Shown: positions 31,999 to 42,680 of the stretch, piece by piece
Layout of the letters: each line of letters starts with the position of its first letter
Position numbering within the stretch: position 1 is the first letter of the stretch
NCBI GenBank assembly: GCA_963082975.1
Contig: OY720348.1
Span: 20,017,146-20,081,145 of the forward strand
DNA: 64,000 nucleotides
Direction: 5' to 3'
DNA from: Labia minor
Lineage: Eukaryota > Arthropoda > Insecta > Dermaptera > Spongiphoridae
Made by a program: the position numbers and the translations under genes
The notes under the pieces: generated by a model
Seen by the model: the letters and a program-made list of their open reading frames with translations, nothing else
Told to the model about the DNA's origin: nothing
The model's database searches: none

Positions 31999-33129
31999 CC
32001 CTTTAATTTTTACCGACCGACGATAGTAAGGGAGGTATTGTTTTCACACCAAATTTCACATGTGGAGATTTTTACATATCTCCACGAATCATGCATTTTC
32101 TTAACAGAAAAAACAGATATGGATATAACATAAATATTTTTAATTTTATTTTATTTATAATATATATGTAAGAACAGGCTGTGACGTTATGAATGGCTGG
32201 ATGACGTCATATAATTTTAAATTAAGAAAAAAAACTAATAAAGATGATTTTTCTCGAAGATAAAACAAATACAAAGTGAATGATTCGTGATAATATGTAA
32301 AAAATCTCCTCATGTGAAATTTGGTGTGAAAATAACCCTTCCTTTCCTATCGTCGATCGCTAATACTACCACTTCCGGTTTCCGGATTTGCACCAAAAGT
32401 TGATCAATTCATCCCACTGATGCATTAAGTAAATATACCAAATTTCATCAAAATCGGTTGAGCCGTTCAGGCTGTACACATCTATACGGACAGACGGACG
32501 GACGGACGGACAGACATCATGCTAAAAATACTTTTTTCTGTTTAGAAAATGCATGATTCGTGGAGATATGTAAAAATCTCCACATGTGAAATTTGGTGTG
32601 AAAAAAAAGTATTTTTAGCATGATGTCTGTCTGTCCGTCCGTCCGTATAAATGTGTACAGCCTGAACGGCTCAACCGATTTTGATGAAATTTGGTATATT
32701 TACTTAATGCATCAGTGGGATGAATTGATGAACTTTTAGTGCAAATCCGGAAACCGGAAGTAGTAGTATTAGCGATCGACGATAGGAAGGGAAGGGTTAT
32801 TTTCACAACAAATTTCACATGAGGAGATTTGTTACATATCACCACGAATCATGCACTTTGTGGTGGTTTTATTCTCGAGAAAAATCATCTTTATTAGTTT
32901 TTTCTTAATTTAAAATTATATGACGTCATCCAGCCATTCATGACGTATCATTCTGGCCTTACATATATATTATAAATAAAATAAAATTAAAAATATTTAT
33001 GTTATATCCATATCTGTTTTTTATTACATTAATAGATATATTAAAATTATTTGAAATTGTTTCTGTAGCTGGAAATTAATTTATTTCAAACCGTCGGTCG
33101 GTTCGGACCTGGCCACAGGTCAACTTAAT
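31999..33129. repeat. Inverted (tail-to-tail) pair of R2 repeats
   Basis: A + copy of R2 from about 32105 to 32606 is followed directly by a - copy from about 32607 to 33129. The arms (about 32110-32540 and 32607-33032) are near-identical, with about 65 bp between. The - copy is complete to the GGCCACAGGTCAACTT start; the + copy lacks that start and is preceded by an inverted R2 3' end (31999-32105). Each arm has (GGAC)n, the GTGACG... and ATGACGTCAT motifs. Confidence 0.85.
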
Positions 33130-33221
33130 CTTTATAATTTCTCTATTTTTTGAGTTTATTTACAACTCTGGCAGACGGCAGTTGCCATTGCCAAATTATT
33201 TTGTATTTAACTTTTTTTTTG

Positions 33222-33257
<36 letters not shown>

Positions 33258-34252
33258 TTAAAATTATATACCTAAAATTTGATTTCACAAGCTTGGGTTT
33301 GTTTTAATTACCATACCTGACACCTTGGTAAGGGTTCTATATAAAATAGTTCTTGAATAGTTAACAATAATAAAATACACTATTGCAATTGACTATTTGG
33401 AAAGAGAGTAATTTTCCTTACACCCTTCAAATTATCCCCTCTCCATCACCTGCCCCTTAACTTAAATTAATATAAATAAGCTGTCGTTGTGAGCGAGTAA
33501 TGTAAATACATAATTATATTTTTTGATAAATAAATAAATAAATATTATTATTTATTTATTCAAGAAATATATATACAATCATTCTGTATGTTATTTCAGT
33601 CCACCTTTTTGGGTGGTGACAAAAAAATAGCAAAAACATCCAAAAAGCAACCAAAAAAAAAACATATATAAATATTTACATAATAACTAACACTCTGTAA
33701 TCAATGATCATAAATGTCTTTAATTGAGGGCACACATAATCACAGACTCAGAATTTCAGTTTTTCATCTTTTTATATACAGTAAAGAAAAGCCAAAATAA
33801 GAAAAACAAAATACAAAAATAATACCAAAAAAAAAAATCGAAAATAATGCAAAAAAAAAAACACAAAGAAACAAAAAAAATTAAAAAGGAATAACTAATC
33901 GTTACTCCTCTAATATGAAGGATCACAGTTTTAGGCGACATCTTTCTTGATTGCCTCTCGTTTCTCAAATGTTATTTTCTAAACAAGTAAAAGAAAATAA
34001 TTATGTTTATGTTATATTTTGATGATTATATATTATATCTTTCTGAATTTTTTTTTTATTTTTGAATTAAATTTATTTTATTTTTTGGCAAAAACAACAT
34101 TTATTTAACTTTTTCGTAAAACTTTTACAATTTCCGCCTCAAATTTAGTATTTTTTATAATTTCCCGGAATTCCAGGGAATCTTGGGAAATGCATTTTTA
34201 AATTTCCCGATTCCCGGGAATGAAAATACTCCGGGAAAAGTAACCCTCTAGT
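33130..34252. other. AT-rich intergenic stretch
   Basis: (TA)n at 33224-33256 and (TAAA)n near 33530. A-rich purine tract 33640-33890. CCCGGGAA repeats at about 34160-34240 resemble those at 31787-31850. No gene recognised. Confidence 0.5.
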
Positions 34253-34470
34253 TGCCGCCTAAGCGGCGTAAAGGTGTTCCATGATTAATAGATCGGGTCC
34301 TCTCAACCTTAATCTCAATATTCTTGATCGGAGGCGATACTCTTTTATTAAGTAGCTTCGCAATTTTGATCCCGGATTCTTGATGGACCCCATTTCATAT
34401 ACACCAGCTAGACAGCTAGAGTACTTCCTTTACCAGGAGGATGTTAGTCAACAGCGTTGACCCCAGTCTG
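34253..34470 (-). repeat. Diverged SINE related to 1925-2193
   Basis: Shares with that SINE the internal order TTCTTGATCGGAGGCG, TTGATCCCGGA..., GGACCCC and CCAGCTAG, in the same orientation. The tRNA-like head is too decayed to recognise. Starts at a GCCGCCTAAGCGGCG palindrome. Confidence 0.5.
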
Positions 34471-35389
34471 TATGGCGTTCAAAAATCCAATATAACTATT
34501 TTATATATACAAATTTGTAATTTTACATATCCTAAAGTTTCGTTTAATTAATTAGAATTGCAAATTCCTTAGATAACCTTATTTAGTTCTCGAGCCTGAA
34601 AAGTACTATTTTTATCACTCACTGATTCATTCATCTAAAAGACTACTTCGAAGAGAAGAGATTGATTTAAATTTGACATCAATATATATACAAAGAAAAA
34701 AAATCATAAAACACAAATTATCGTTAATTGGTGTTGACAAAGTTATTAAAATCATTGGTTTAGAAACGATTTCTCAACATAATTGTTATTTACTAATCCT
34801 TTTAAGTCATTAAATAACACGACTTTATTATTTTATAAATGTAATTAAAAGAAGCGAAGAATACTTGATGAATTAGTTTTTATTTTAAAATCCCTGGCTT
34901 AACTAATAAAATAATAACTTTTAAGCAAAATTCAACTTAAATCAACAAGATTGCCTCCTTCTTTCTTTTTTGTTATATGATTTTTGTTTTATTTCAAATA
35001 AGGCTTTAGGGGTTAATCCCTTTCCCAAGAGCATAGTCCTTTTAAGGTCTGCAAACAGTCTAAACTACACGGTGAGTGGAAAACCATACACACACACACA
35101 CACAATTCAAAGAATAATTCGTTCACTTTGACCATTGATTTCATCGACTTGTGTCATGGCGCAGTGTTTTTGAACAAAATTAACAGCTTTACTACCACGA
35201 CATTAACTTTTAAATTAAAGGTTATCATGGAATTTTAACAAGTGTTGTTTGAAGGTTAGGAGTACTTGAAAAAGTTTATCAAGGTGTGGTGCCATCTAAA
35301 TTCCAGATCTAGGACCCATGGAAATATATAATATATATATGTAACAACATGATATACCCATATTGTGTTGGAAACTATAAAACTGGAGT
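34471..35389. other. AT-rich intergenic stretch
   Basis: A (CA)n tract at about 35087-35104 and no other recognisable feature. It ends at the mariner relic that follows. Confidence 0.5.
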
Positions 35390-35650
35390 TTTTGTTTAGA
35401 CTATGTTCAGCTGCGATTGAGAGAAGTTCATAAACTAGGAACTAGATATACTGCTTTGTTAAAACATCTGTGTGCAATAAATAATGTAAAAAAGAAAAAA
35501 ACAACATTACTGTATGATAAAGCACCATCACATAAAGCTTCAATTACTGTTACAAATTAACTTTTCTACAATATGAAAATTTACCACATCCTCCATATTC
35601 CCTAGATATTTCATTAAGCTATTATTAACTTTTTCGTAATGTATGAATTA
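35390..35650 (+). pseudogene. Decayed mariner transposase fragment
   Basis: Contains LLYDKAPSHKASITVTN (second-Asp region of mariner, with D-N changed to D-K) and, in another frame, YENLPHPPYSLDISLSYY (third-Asp region). Several frameshifts; no terminal repeats seen. Confidence 0.65.
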
Positions 35651-35712
35651 TTTTTAAGAAAAAAAAATTCAATAAACAAAATAATTTTCCTAACAAGTTC
35701 TATCGTATTTTT

Positions 35713-36326
35713 ACTAGTTCGTCAGAGATAGTATTGCGATCACGAAAATTTTCGATGTCGAGATTTTGATGTTTTTATACGTTTTGAAGGTTCCTGAATC
35801 ATTTTCACTAATTTTGAAAAAAATGTCTGTCTGTGTGTGTGTTGACAAAATTACGCAAACACAATTTGAGCTAGAATAATGGAATTTGGTACACGGGCAT
35901 TATGCAAAATTTGTGGTTTTCTATCAACTTTTGAGAAATGTAGCTCATTCGGAAGAGGACCATTACCTACCACGTTTTCATTTTTTTTCCTCTAAACAGT
36001 ATTAAACTGACCATATAAATAAAGATATATGTTTGATAGTTTTTCACACGATTTAAAATCGTATAAAACTGCTATATATAGAATTTCAGCTTGATTGAAT
36101 CGCTGAAAGTACCGGAATTAATTTTTTAACATATTGACTGCAAATCAAATAGCCAGCACGTAACGTGGTGCCATAAACAAAGAGCTAAACATGCACTGGT
36201 TTAATAGATATTATTTATTAATTTTAATTTATAATTTATAATTAATTAAATTTCATTTAAATATAATATATGTTAATCATTCCAATTCAAATTTGCGAGA
36301 TAGTCGATGGAGACACTCCAGATTTT
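35713..36326 (-). repeat. Dispersed repeat R1, copy 3 (inverted)
   Basis: Reverse complement of 2574-3176 and 8569-9173 along its length; the (CA)n tract and the ends TCTGGAGTGTCTCCATCGAC and GATAGTATTGCGATC are present. Here the end reads CTAGT rather than ATAGT. Confidence 0.75.
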
Positions 36327-36840
36327 TACTTATAATATGACTATGAAAATAACAACAGGAAATAGTGTACGGGTTAAAAACTACAAGAACAATGAAGAAA
36401 AGAAAAAAAAGCCAAATTACAATGGATTAATAATAAACGCGAAAATGATAGGTGGACAAGCCACCTTGGGCGGACAATATAAGGGAACAATACGAAGGAA
36501 TTGGAACAGAATAGGAATTTCAATGAAGTTGGCTCCTGATGCAGAAATGTGAACTTTCGAGTTCAGTAGGACTAAAGAGATTGATAAATAGATCATAATT
36601 TTTCTTATTTACGTATTGTTTATATATAAAATAATGTTTTATCTGGAAATATGAAAATGATTCAAAATTCAGTAAAAAATGTTCTTATTTGAATTCAAAT
36701 TAATCCTATATAATTATATAATTTAGGATATTAAAATAATTTTTATCTTTTTGTGATTATCATCAGAAGATTGAAAGAATATCCATGAATGGTATATATT
36801 GATCAATTGATCAGTAAATTAATCTAATTTCTCTTTATAG
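36327..36840. other. Intergenic stretch, no firm feature
   Basis: A GC-richer patch at 36440-36560 is open on the + strand for about 70 codons, but lacks recognisable motifs; it could be a worn LINE tail. The rest is AT-rich. Confidence 0.35.
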
Positions 36841-37108
36841 CAGTTGGGTATTGGCAGAGGAACGCGGGGGAACGACGTTCCCTTACCTTTTTTCAGAAAC
36901 GGAATGCATTCCAGTACTTTTTAATGTCCCGACAACTCCCACTTAAATCTACTGTTAGAATTTTTTTTTTGTGTTCGTTAATATTTTTTATAGTAAGAAT
37001 AAGAAAAAATAAAAACTTATATTGAAAAAAATAGTTTGCTGAAAATAGGACTTTTTTTTTGCTCCCACTATGCGTTCCCTTACTTCTTATTTTACCAATA
37101 CATCACTG
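36841..37108. mobile_element. hAT-like MITE with perfect 8-bp target duplication
   Basis: Ends CAGTTGGGTATTGG and CCAATACATCACTG are inverted; CTTTATAG on both sides (36833-36840, 37109-37116). GGGAACGACGTTCCC, a perfect palindrome, lies near the left end and GCGTTCCCTTAC near the right. Confidence 0.8.
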
Positions 37109-37677
37109 CTTTATAGATATATGTTTGGAAGTATTTAAAGTATGTGAAGTATATTTTTATAAGGTGAGGTAATCACTCGTTTCCAGACATTCCTAGCGCA
37201 ATCCTCTTTTTAAATCTTCAGAATACTTTTGTTTGTTTTTTTCCTATAAATGACATTTACTGATTCGCCATGTAAATTTATTTCTTATATTGTATATAAA
37301 AAAGATATTCAGTTCACTTCTGTTATCTACAAGTCTACATTATACTTTTAACTTCTTTGCTAATTAATATGATCATAATTGCTTCTTTTATCAAAGACCA
37401 TAAATCCATTTTCATCAAAATATCAAAATTAACCTACAAAAGTTTATTTAAAAAGAATATCTCATAATAGTATAATATTTTTTTCCTTTATTTGTTTTCC
37501 TGATAAAATTAATTAAAATATGTATTTGTTCTCCAAGAAATATTAAATATAAAAATTAAATAAATAAAATAACGAATAAGTATATAACCTAGGTATTCTA
37601 TCAAACTTAAAAATATATATTTTTGTTCGTAATAAGTCAAATCTTCGAATAAGTCAAATTAATAATATTATTTAATG

Positions 37678-38699
37678 TAATTGTTTACAAAACGAGAAGC
37701 TTCAGGGATTTGGATGAAACTTTGCCAGTGGATTCCTTTATTAATTCCAAAAAAAACTTTCCTTAAGCCTAGTTTACATGGGCTTAGTTCTTGTCATTAG
37801 TTCAGGGGTGGGCAAATACTTTTAAGCGCGGGCCAAAATGAAATTTTCAAAATGTCTTCCTGGCCGGAGGACCATATTTCGAAAACACTAATAAAAAAAC
37901 TTTTTCGACGGGCAGCCGGGCTTTCAAAAGACCCGAGTATTTGCCCACTCCTGAACTAATGACAAGAACTAAGCCCGTGTAAACTAGGCTTAATGCAATA
38001 TTTCTCGGTCTTTTCTAGTTTACGAAATAAAAATTATTAAAATTTGACAAATAAACTTGTTATGAATAAGCAGTCAGTTAATCATGTTTTATTGACTAAT
38101 TCACTAATTTTCGGTTTGGATATATAATTATTTAATTAATTAATTTTTTAATTTCCATATTTCCAAACCTAACTGGAGCCCTCTTCTGGCCAAATGAATA
38201 AAACATGATCGCTAAATAGAATGTAAATAGATTTACATGAAAATGAAAATTATTAAATTTGACAGATTAGCTGATTATGAACATCGAAATGTGCAGCAAT
38301 CAAGTAAGGTTTTATTGACTAATTCACTAATTATTTTTTTTTTTGCGGTGAGGGTAGGAAAATGTCTGACACATCTCAAGTTGTCGTCACAAACACTCAC
38401 AAACATTCACTAATTATTCACTCATTCACTAATTTAATTAATTAATTATTTTTTTAATTTTCACATATCCAAATCGAACTGAAAAAAAACAGAAAATTAG
38501 TGAAGTCCTCTGTTGGCCAAATAATAAAACATGGTAGATAAATTGAATGTTAATGGATTTATATACAAATTTTAATAATTTTTATCTCGTAAACTAGAAG
38601 AGACCGAGAAATATTGCATAAGGAAAGTTTCTTTAGAATTAATAAAGGATCTCAGGTTCATCCAAATCCCTGAAGCTTCGCGTTTTTTAAACAATTACC
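37678..38699. mobile_element. Foldback element FB2 with nested TTAA palindrome
   Basis: Outer arms GTAATTGTTTACAAAACGAG and inverse CGCGTTTTTTAAACAATTACC, with GCTTCAGGGATTTGGATGAA in both. The centre is duplicated: two units each with GTTATGAA...GACTAATTCACTAATT and one AGTGAAGTCCTCTGTTGG block. The left arm is split by a 223-bp palindrome (37767-37989). Confidence 0.72.
37763..37993. mobile_element. TTAA-flanked palindromic MITE nested in FB2
   Basis: GCCTAGTTTACATGGGCTTA at the left matches, inverted, TAAGCCCGTGTAAACTAGGC at the right; the match extends about 55 bp inward to CAGGGGTGGGCAAATAC / GTATTTGCCCACTCCTG, a hAT-like end motif. TTAA lies at both sides, and the FB2 arm reads through (CTTTCC-TTAA-TGCAATATTT) when it is removed. 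Confidence 0.8.
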
Positions 38700-39138
38700 T
38701 TCATTAAGTGTTTTCAAACCATAATTACGATATCTACACAATAACTCTTTTTCACTCTAATCTTGAGATTTTAACATTTTTTTTTAAAGACTTTTTTTTT
38801 ATAACAACTGAAATAATTTTGATTCAATTTTTTGGATACCGATTTATTGGATATCTCTAAATAATATTTAAACAGATCGTCAGAGAATTTTCGAAAATCA
38901 AATCTATCAAATCTATCAAATTATTAGCATTATCACTTTTAAAATGATTAGAAATAATGATTAGTTTTCCAATAAAATGTAAAATTTTATAATAAATGAT
39001 CTTAAATGTGAATAATATCTTATCCTTTATTTTATCATTTCTTTTGCAGATGTCTCCAATAAAACTAATGAGATTTATTTAAAAACAGATTCTCTTTCCG
39101 ATAATCTAATTGTAAAACTAACATATTTAGATTTAGAC
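38700..39138. other. AT-rich intergenic stretch
   Basis: AT-rich, with ATCAAATCTATCAAATCTATC triple repeat near 38896-38920; nothing else recognised. Confidence 0.5.
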
Positions 39139-39451
39139 CACTGATCCCCAAAATGGGCGCTACCACTCCCAGGTGGGTACTGCAGCGATCTAGGGAGGGG
39201 CGGCCATGGCCACAGGTGCGTTTGGGGAAAATTGTATTACCTTTCTACTCTCTGAATTTAAAAAATTGTTTTATAATTTCAAACGTTTTTTAATTTACAC
39301 CTCTCGTTACTAAATTTTACAAAAAATGGTTGGTTTCTATTTAATTAATAATTAAATTTATTTAAAAAAAAAAATAATAATTTTTGCAAGGGCACTGAGT
39401 AATTTTTTTGTGAAAAAGGGGCGGTAGTCCAAATAAGTTTGGGAACCACTG
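39139..39451. mobile_element. hAT MITE, CACTGATCCCCAAA type
   Basis: Ends CACTGATCCCCAAAATGGGC and TTTGGGAACCACTG. The flanks ATTTAGAC and GTTTAGGC agree in six of eight bases. GGGGCGG blocks near both ends in inverted order. Confidence 0.6.
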
Positions 39452-40204
39452 GTTTAGGCAAACTTTGAAGTTCAATATTATATGAGTAGATGAATATTGT
39501 AGTAAGTAAATATGCACTTTAAATTCAAACCAAAATAAATTAAATATGTCTTTTTATATTTATAGCCATAGAGTTATATTATTCAATCAAACTTAGTATA
39601 ATAAATTCCATTAATAATCCTGATAAATTATATACTACAGTGTTAATTGATATAATTTTACCTTTAGTAAATTGTTTTCAAAATTATTTCGATTTTCAAA
39701 ACAATTAAATTAAGAATTATTATGTTTAGAACTGTTGTGATAAGAAGGGGTTATTGATTCATTCAACATTCAAATAAAATTCAAGTAAATTATAAATGGC
39801 GAATAAGTTTGAGAACTACTGGATTAGGCAAACTTTGAAGTTCAATATTATGAGTATAATAAATATAATATGTTGCGGCCGAGGGATATTAGGATCGAGA
39901 CGGGTAATAATAAAATTAAATTAAGTTGAGTAGTGAATTGTATATTATATATCAATATTGAAATTAACGAATTATAAATGGATATTTGCGGGTAGACGAG
40001 AAAAGGAAACTAGAACTACCTAAGTAAGTAAGAATTAACTAACTAAGTAAGAACTCTGGAAGATAATAATAAATTAAAATATAAAACCTTTCAAATAAAA
40101 CAAAAATGTTAAAAATTTATAAATTGACATAGAAACATACTTCTATTTTTTAAATTTTTCATAAATCAACCTTTTGAAATTTTTTTGACACTTACTTATT
40201 TTAA
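39452..40204. other. Intergenic stretch with a short direct duplication
   Basis: Bases 39435-39490 (hAT end plus flank GGCAAACTTTGAAGTTCAAT) recur at about 39803-39856. The remaining sequence is AT-rich. Confidence 0.55.
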
Positions 40205-40500
40205 TAATAATACCTAAGAGTTCACCGAACCACCGATCAAATAATTTAAAATAACATAAATTTAAAAAGAAAATTGTCATAAAACATACAACCCTTAAAC
40301 GTACGTGTTAATCCACTGAAAGGCAGAAAAGTATGGCCTGTGGATATAACATAATATATATTTCGTAATTTGATTTTATTTATTTTTTTAATATTTCGTA
40401 TTTAAGTAAGTAAATTGTGACATCATTTAAATTTCCTATTTTAAATTAAGAAAAAACTAATAAAGATGATTTTTCTCGAGGCTGAAACCAATATAGATCG
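40205..40500 (+). repeat. R2-related repeat, partial
   Basis: 40205-40375 matches 27610-27815; 40425-40490 matches the central part of R2 (TTTTAAATTAAGAAAAAACT, ATGATTTTTCTCGAGG). The TGACGTCA motifs are degraded (TGACATCA at about 40420). Confidence 0.55.
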
Positions 40501-41168
40501 ATTTTTCTTTATAAAATTTATGAATTTCGAAAAAAATCCTTAGAGGAGTTTAAAATCTCTAAAATATACAAATATACAATTTTTGCTAGTATAATAAGAT
40601 AAGCTATATATAAATATATTTATAAAACATAAACAACTTCCAATATGTATTTAAAGTGGAAACTATAAAATATTAGTAGGCCGCCTATGCAAAAAGTAAA
40701 ATGACCTTTTGTTCTGCACCCTTTCCTCCCTAATCTCTTTTACATTTCATATTTCTTTTAAACCAATAAATAGATAAATTTCAATTCCAAATAATATATT
40801 TGTAAATTAAAATAAACTCATACTAAAGCATTACGCTCTATTCATTCTTGAGATTTGATAAAAAAATTAAATAACTAAATTTATGGAAATGAAGGATATA
40901 TAATTAATTTTCATATCAAAAGAAAATTAAATATTTATTAAAAAAATTAAAATTAGTTCTTTAAAAGTCGCTACTACTATTACTACGTTATGTCATTCAA
41001 GTTAAAAAAAAATTATGAGAAAGAAAGAAAAATAAATATTGAGTTTTTTTCATAAAATTGTATCAAAATATCTCAAAACAAAACACAAAAAAATTACCAT
41101 TACTTTATTTTTTATTTATTTATTTTATCGGTCACATTTCAATAAAATATCTATTAATAGAAATAGAA

Positions 41169-41199
<31 letters not shown>

Positions 41200-42043
41200 T
41201 ATATATTATATATTATATATTTTAAGTCTTAAAGAAATTTTTTTTGAGTTAGGGACTCTTAAAAACGAATATATTTTATTTTAATTTTTGAATTGAAAAC
41301 TTAACTTATATATTTCTGTACATTTAAAAAATTCTAGTAGTTACATATTATACATATATGTATAACAGCAAATAAAATGAAAAAAAAATCGCATAAATCT
41401 TTGGGTTGTTTTTTGAGCTCTGCCCCCTACCTCTAGCTCTCATGAATTTGTTTTGAAATGCAAACCTCTTTTTTTATCAAAATATTTACCAATGATTTCA
41501 TCACTCATAGAATTATAGGTATATAAATATAAATAATAATAAAGTTCTTTTAATTTATATGCATTCACGTTCTTATAGGGTTTGTGCTCAAAAATGATTA
41601 TTCTATTTTATTAATTAATTAATTAGTGATAAAATGATAAAAATCATTTTTTAAAACATTTATAATCAAACTATTAAATAATTAGACAAAAATTATATAA
41701 ATAATTTTACAATATGTTTATTTTAACAAATATACATTTATAAAGCTTTGTTACCCTTTAATAAACATATAGGGGGAGCGTTACGTTCATTATAGAATTA
41801 TTAAATAAATTTATTATGAAACAATACAATTATAGATCTCTGTTATGATGATGAACAGAAAAACAAATAAACAAATATATTTTTAATTTTTATTTTTAAT
41901 GATTTTTAAAACATTACAATTTTTTTATATATATATATAGATAGATAGATAGATGCTACGTTTTAATTATAAATTTTATTATTATTATTATATTATAGAT
42001 AAAATATATATAAAAATATCTATCTCTATCTCTCTATATATAC

Positions 42044-42080
<37 letters not shown>

Positions 42081-42394
42081 TACATATAAATATATATTTG
42101 TAAAATACTTTAATAAAAAATAGGTAAATATTAAATTAAAATAATAGATATCGACTTGAATCTTGGAAGAAACCAATAGAATCTCCTCTATTTATAGTTA
42201 GCTGTTGAATCGAGTATACATGGACTGCAAAAGAAAGCGATGTTAAAATAAATTAATAGTAATATTTCGATATAAAAATATTACTTAAAGTGCCATTCCT
42301 TTTTGAATTTATATTGATTTCTTAAGATATTTTCTTTACTTTAACATTTATTTTCAAAATAGGGCAAAAATTCAATGAATGGAGAAGGTACGCT
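40501..42394. other. AT-rich sequence upstream of Ssdp
   Basis: (TA)n tracts at 41168-41221 and 42049-42077 and a (GATA)n tract near 41938-41955. No gene recognised. Confidence 0.55.
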
Positions 42395-42624
42395 CAGTAG
42401 AACAGCTTGTGGGGAGCCAGCCAATCAGCGCGCCCGTTTGGCCCGGCAAAGGCCTTGATGAAGCCGGCCAGAACAACTGGAATCAGTGCGTTTTGAACGC
42501 TTCCCAGTGTAATTTGTCTGTGTTACGTTTTTGTGTTTGACAGTTAACGTTGCCATGGTCACCAGGTCACTTGCCTGGGCAGATTGAGGTGTGTGTGTGT
42601 GTGTGTGGAATTCTTCCGGACAGA
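42395..42624 (+). promoter_or_regulatory. Ssdp promoter / 5' UTR, GC-rich with CCAAT box
   Basis: An abrupt GC- and CpG-rich island in AT-rich DNA, ending at the Ssdp start codon. It has CCAAT at 42421-42425 followed by CAGCGCGCCCGTTTGGCCCGG. No TATA box stands at a clear distance. Two short upstream reading frames (42458-42496 and 42555-42587) and a (GT)9 tract (about 42589-42606) lie in the part likely transcribed. The transcription start cannot be placed from sequence. Confidence 0.55.
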
Positions 42625-42680
42625 ATGTATGCAAAAGGGAAAGGCTCGACTGTACCATCTGATGCCCAGGCTAGGGAAAA
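42625..42680 (+). CDS. Ssdp: Ssdp exon 1 (coding part)
   Basis: ATG TAT GCA AAA start, residues 1-19 (last codon split AA|G). Donor GTAAGA. The context before the ATG is ACAGA. The SSBP family usually starts MYAKGKG or MFAKGKG, which fixes this start. Confidence 0.95.

Noticed and set aside
36307..36552. 81-codon frame next to R1 copy 3
   Set aside because: Starts inside the R1 repeat; the rest has no convincing family resemblance beyond a vague LINE-tail look.
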